Origin: Alphaproteobacteria bacterium PA2
Lineage (GTDB): Bacteria; Pseudomonadota; Alphaproteobacteria; Caulobacterales; Caulobacteraceae
Length of the DNA: 64,000 nucleotides
Assembly (NCBI GenBank): GCA_002256425.1
Contig: NKIZ01000001.1
Location: 1,647,001-1,711,000 of the forward strand
Reading direction: 5' to 3'
The notes under the pieces were generated by a model. It made no database searches and was not told the origin of the DNA. It saw nothing but the letters and a program-made list of their open reading frames with translations. A program made the translations under genes and the position numbers. Positions within the stretch are counted from its first letter, which is position 1. Each line of letters starts with the position of its first letter. Shown piece after piece: positions 62,117-64,000 of the stretch.

Positions 62117-63148
62117 ATGTTTGATCCGACAGTCGACAAGCTGTACATCCAGGACGTCACCCTTCGGGACGGCATGCACGCCATAAGGCACAAGTATTCG
62201 ACCGAGCATGTGGCGGCCATCGCCCTCGCCCTCGATGAGGGCGGAGTTGACGCCATCGAGGTGGCACATGGCGACGGCCTTTCTGGATCTTCCTTCAATT
62301 ACGGATTTGGCGCCCACACGGACTGGGACTGGATCGAAGCGGTCGGCAAGGTCATCAAGCGCGCCAAGCTCACCACCCTTCTGCTGCCTGGCATAGGCAC
62401 GGTGGAAGACCTGCACCGGGCACATGATCTGGGCGTTGCGTCTGTGCGTGTCGCCACCCATTGCACCGAGGCCGACATTGCGGCTCAACACATTGGCTTC
62501 GCCCGCAAGCTTGGCATGGACGTCTCAGGTTTCCTGATGATGAGTCACATGTCCGAGCCACAGGCCCTGGCGGTGCAGGCGAAGAAGATGGAGGATTACG
62601 GCGCTCATTGTGTCTACGTGACCGACTCCGGCGGCGCTCTGGACATGGATGGCTATCGTGCAAGGCTTGAGGCCTATGACGCCGTCCTGCGCCCTGAAAC
62701 CGAACGCGGTATTCATGCTCACCACAATCTATCTCTGGGGGTCGCCAACTCCATGGTCGGCGCCCAGTCCGGCGCGCGCCGCATAGACGCCTCCCTCGCC
62801 GGCATGGGCGCAGGGGCGGGCAATGCGCCCCTGGAGGTCTTTATCGCTGCGGTGGATCGGCGGAACTGGGTGCACGGCTGTGATCTCTACAAGCTCATGG
62901 ATGCAGCCGAAGATCTGGTTCGACCGCTTCAGGACCGGCCGGTCCGCGTCGACCGTGAGACCCTGAGCCTCGGCTATGCAGGGGTATACTCCTCCTTCCT
63001 GCGCCACGCCGAAAAGGCCAGCCAGGAATATGGCGTAGATACCCGGAAGATACTGGTCGAATTGGGACGGCGCCGCATGGTGGGCGGTCAGGAAGACATG
63101 ATCGTCGATGTCGCCCTGGACCTCATGAACGCCGAAAAGGCTTCGTAA
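62117..63148 (+). CDS. mhpE: 4-hydroxy-2-oxovalerate aldolase
   Basis: A 343-residue class II pyruvate aldolase of the DmpG group. Arg17 and Asp18 (VTLRDGMH) bind the pyruvate enolate and the metal; His200 and His202 ([11 protein letters not shown]) complete the metal site. The C-terminal region ([23 protein letters not shown]) is the domain that contacts the aldehyde dehydrogenase. It cleaves 4-hydroxy-2-oxovalerate to pyruvate and acetaldehyde. The two partner genes are 2 nt apart, and the hydratase for the preceding step is encoded on the opposite strand at the right edge. Together they show that aromatic or related ring-cleavage products can be finished here. Confidence 0.96.
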   Translation: MFDPTVDKLYIQDVTLRDGMHAIRHKYSTEHVAAIALALDEGGVDAIEVAHGDGLSGSSFNYGFGAHTDWDWIEAVGKVIKRAKLTTLLLPGIGTVEDLHRAHDLGVASVRVATHCTEADIAAQHIGFARKLGMDVSGFLMMSHMSEPQALAVQAKKMEDYGAHCVYVTDSGGALDMDGYRARLEAYDAVLRPETERGIHAHHNLSLGVANSMVGAQSGARRIDASLAGMGAGAGNAPLEVFIAAVDRRNWVHGCDLYKLMDAAEDLVRPLQDRPVRVDRETLSLGYAGVYSSFLRHAEKASQEYGVDTRKILVELGRRRMVGGQEDMIVDVALDLMNAEKAS

Positions 63149-63212
63149 ATCCGCCGTTCAGGTTGGAGGTTGTTTACTGACCTCTGGCTCCCTCACGCCA
63201 CGGGAATTTCCA

Positions 63213-63545
63213 ATGCGTCTTGTTCATTCTGCCGCCGCAGTTCCGGCCTTCGCCCTCGCGCTGGTGCTGTCATCGACATCCGTCGCCCAGGACGCCCTGC
63301 CGGAGGGGCCCGCAAAGGTCGCTATTCAGGAATCCTGCACCCAGTGTCACGACCTTGGCACGGCGGTCGGTCAAAAGCGCACCCCGGATGAGTGGGTCGA
63401 CATCGTGGATCGCATGGTGGGCTTTGGCCTTACCCTCAGCGACGGCAAGCGGACCGAGATTCTGGACTATCTCAACGCCCATGTCGGAACCGCGCCGGCC
63501 CAACCGGCCGCCGGTCCCGCCGCCCAGCCGTCAAAGAAGCCATGA
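63213..63545 (+). CDS. Small periplasmic c-type cytochrome-like protein
   Basis: A 110-residue protein with a signal peptide (MRLVHSAAAVPAFALALVLSSTSVAQ) and one haem-attachment motif CTQCH at 42-46. A following segment WVDIVDRMVGFGLTL holds Met68, a likely sixth haem ligand. The tail is rich in Pro and Ala. It resembles the haem domains that accompany quinoproteins, and could accept electrons from the PQQ dehydrogenase without its own cytochrome (52606-54681). It is 64 bp after the aldolase gene and convergent with the hydratase gene. The electron-transfer link is inference. Confidence 0.82.
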   Translation: MRLVHSAAAVPAFALALVLSSTSVAQDALPEGPAKVAIQESCTQCHDLGTAVGQKRTPDEWVDIVDRMVGFGLTLSDGKRTEILDYLNAHVGTAPAQPAAGPAAQPSKKP

Positions 63546-63565
63546 CGCCAGGACCTGTCGCGCCC

Positions 63566-64000
63566 TCAGTTGAAGGCGAGCGTCAGGTCAGGCTGGCCGG
63601 TAAGAGAGAAGGTAAACATGTCCCCCGCATTGGCCGGGAGCATGCGGGTAATAGCGCCCGAGATCACGATGTCGCCTTCATTCAGGCCGACCCCGAACTC
63701 CGACAACTTGTTGACCAGCCAGGCCGCGGACGTGGCTGGATGACCCAGAACGGCTGAACCCAGCCCTTCTGCCGCCAGTTCACCATTCTGGTGAACCCGC
63801 ATGGCCAGAGCTGGCATGTCTGCCCGCACAAGACCTGAGTCCCAGGGGCCAACCACGAAGCCGCCATACGACGCATTGTCGGCGATGGTGTCCACCAGCT
63901 TGATCTTCCAGTCGGCTATGCGGCTGTCGACGATCTCCACGGCCAGGGCGCACGCGTCGGTCGCGGCCAGTACATCCTCGGCAGTCACGGCCCCGCCATG
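63566..64000 (-). CDS. mhpD: 2-keto-4-pentenoate hydratase family protein, partial at right edge
   Basis: The frame is open from the right edge to the stop at 63566, giving the C-terminal 144 residues; the N-terminus is outside the window. The family is recognised from ALAVEIVDSRIADWKIKLVDTIADNASYGGFVVG (with the Glu of the metal site), AAEGLGSAVLGHPATSAAWLVNKL and GDIVISGAITRM. It adds water to 2-hydroxypenta-2,4-dienoate to give 4-hydroxy-2-oxovalerate, the substrate of the aldolase at 62117. A decarboxylase of the same family (4-oxalocrotonate decarboxylase) cannot be excluded from this part. It converges on the cytochrome gene with a 20-bp gap. Confidence 0.9.
   Translation of the reverse strand, partial: HGGAVTAEDVLAATDACALAVEIVDSRIADWKIKLVDTIADNASYGGFVVGPWDSGLVRADMPALAMRVHQNGELAAEGLGSAVLGHPATSAAWLVNKLSEFGVGLNEGDIVISGAITRMLPANAGDMFTFSLTGQPDLTLAFN

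Overview
The window is GC-rich (by eye about two-thirds G+C). Gene families and style point to an alphaproteobacterium, most likely a member of the Caulobacteraceae (Caulobacter/Phenylobacterium-like): a STAS-MlaE fusion with a LinKLMN-type MCE transporter, an aminoacyl:carrier-protein ligase, TonB-dependent receptors, PQQ dehydrogenases, and intergenic inverted repeats of a kind I recall from that group. The taxonomy is inference. I saw no rRNA, tRNA, insertion sequence, prophage or CRISPR array.

Region 1 (1-3359, minus): an MCE lipid/solvent transporter operon of permease, ATPase, MCE protein and lipoprotein, all joined by stop/start overlaps. Region 2 (3537-8681, plus): a YdcF-like protein, then a very tight four-gene cluster of carrier protein, aminoacyl:carrier-protein ligase, DUF1839 protein and a GH2 beta-mannosidase-like enzyme. 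Its biological product is unknown to me. Region 3 (8734-15304): nucleoside salvage (nucleoside hydrolase, ribokinase), a cysteine-rich unknown, PurU, a serine hydrolase, a GNAT, a zinc-free MDR oxidoreductase and half an EamA-type transporter. Region 4 (15305-18040): a lower-GC insert with one large gene combining a probable PD-(D/E)XK nuclease domain and a C-terminal SEC-C motif, a candidate defence gene. Region 5 (18041-32372): miscellaneous enzymes, including a long GST, a carotenoid oxygenase divergent from a TetR regulator with a clear operator, three 161-bp tandem units each holding two inverted REP-like palindromes, an alkylsulfatase, a TadG-like VWA protein, a COG0523 GTPase with an amidohydrolase, a CocE-type hydrolase, an MFS transporter and an exported methyltransferase.

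Region 6 (32680-50949) is a large catabolic locus. It holds exported hydrolases and isomerases, a dienelactone hydrolase, a cupin, an ACS-type MFS transporter, an RraA-like protein, 2-keto-3-deoxygalactonate kinase and aldolase with an aldose epimerase, a PQQ/cytochrome dehydrogenase, a TonB-dependent receptor, an SMP-30 lactonase and a LacI regulator. Four copies of a LacI-type operator (core TGNAANCGNTTNCA) lie in four of its intergenic regions, so the locus looks like one regulon. A reasonable reading is uptake of an oligosaccharide or glycoside through the TonB receptor, periplasmic oxidation by the PQQ enzyme, lactone opening by SMP-30, and breakdown through the De Ley-Doudoroff branch (KDGal to KDPGal to pyruvate plus glyceraldehyde 3-phosphate).

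Region 7 (51110-64000) has an alginate-export-type porin, two more PQQ dehydrogenases, a second SMP-30 protein, another MFS transporter, an NHL-repeat protein and a cupin. It then has the lower meta-cleavage pathway (2-keto-4-pentenoate hydratase, 4-hydroxy-2-oxovalerate aldolase, acylating acetaldehyde dehydrogenase) with a small cytochrome c. No copies of the operator were seen there, so this half is probably controlled separately.
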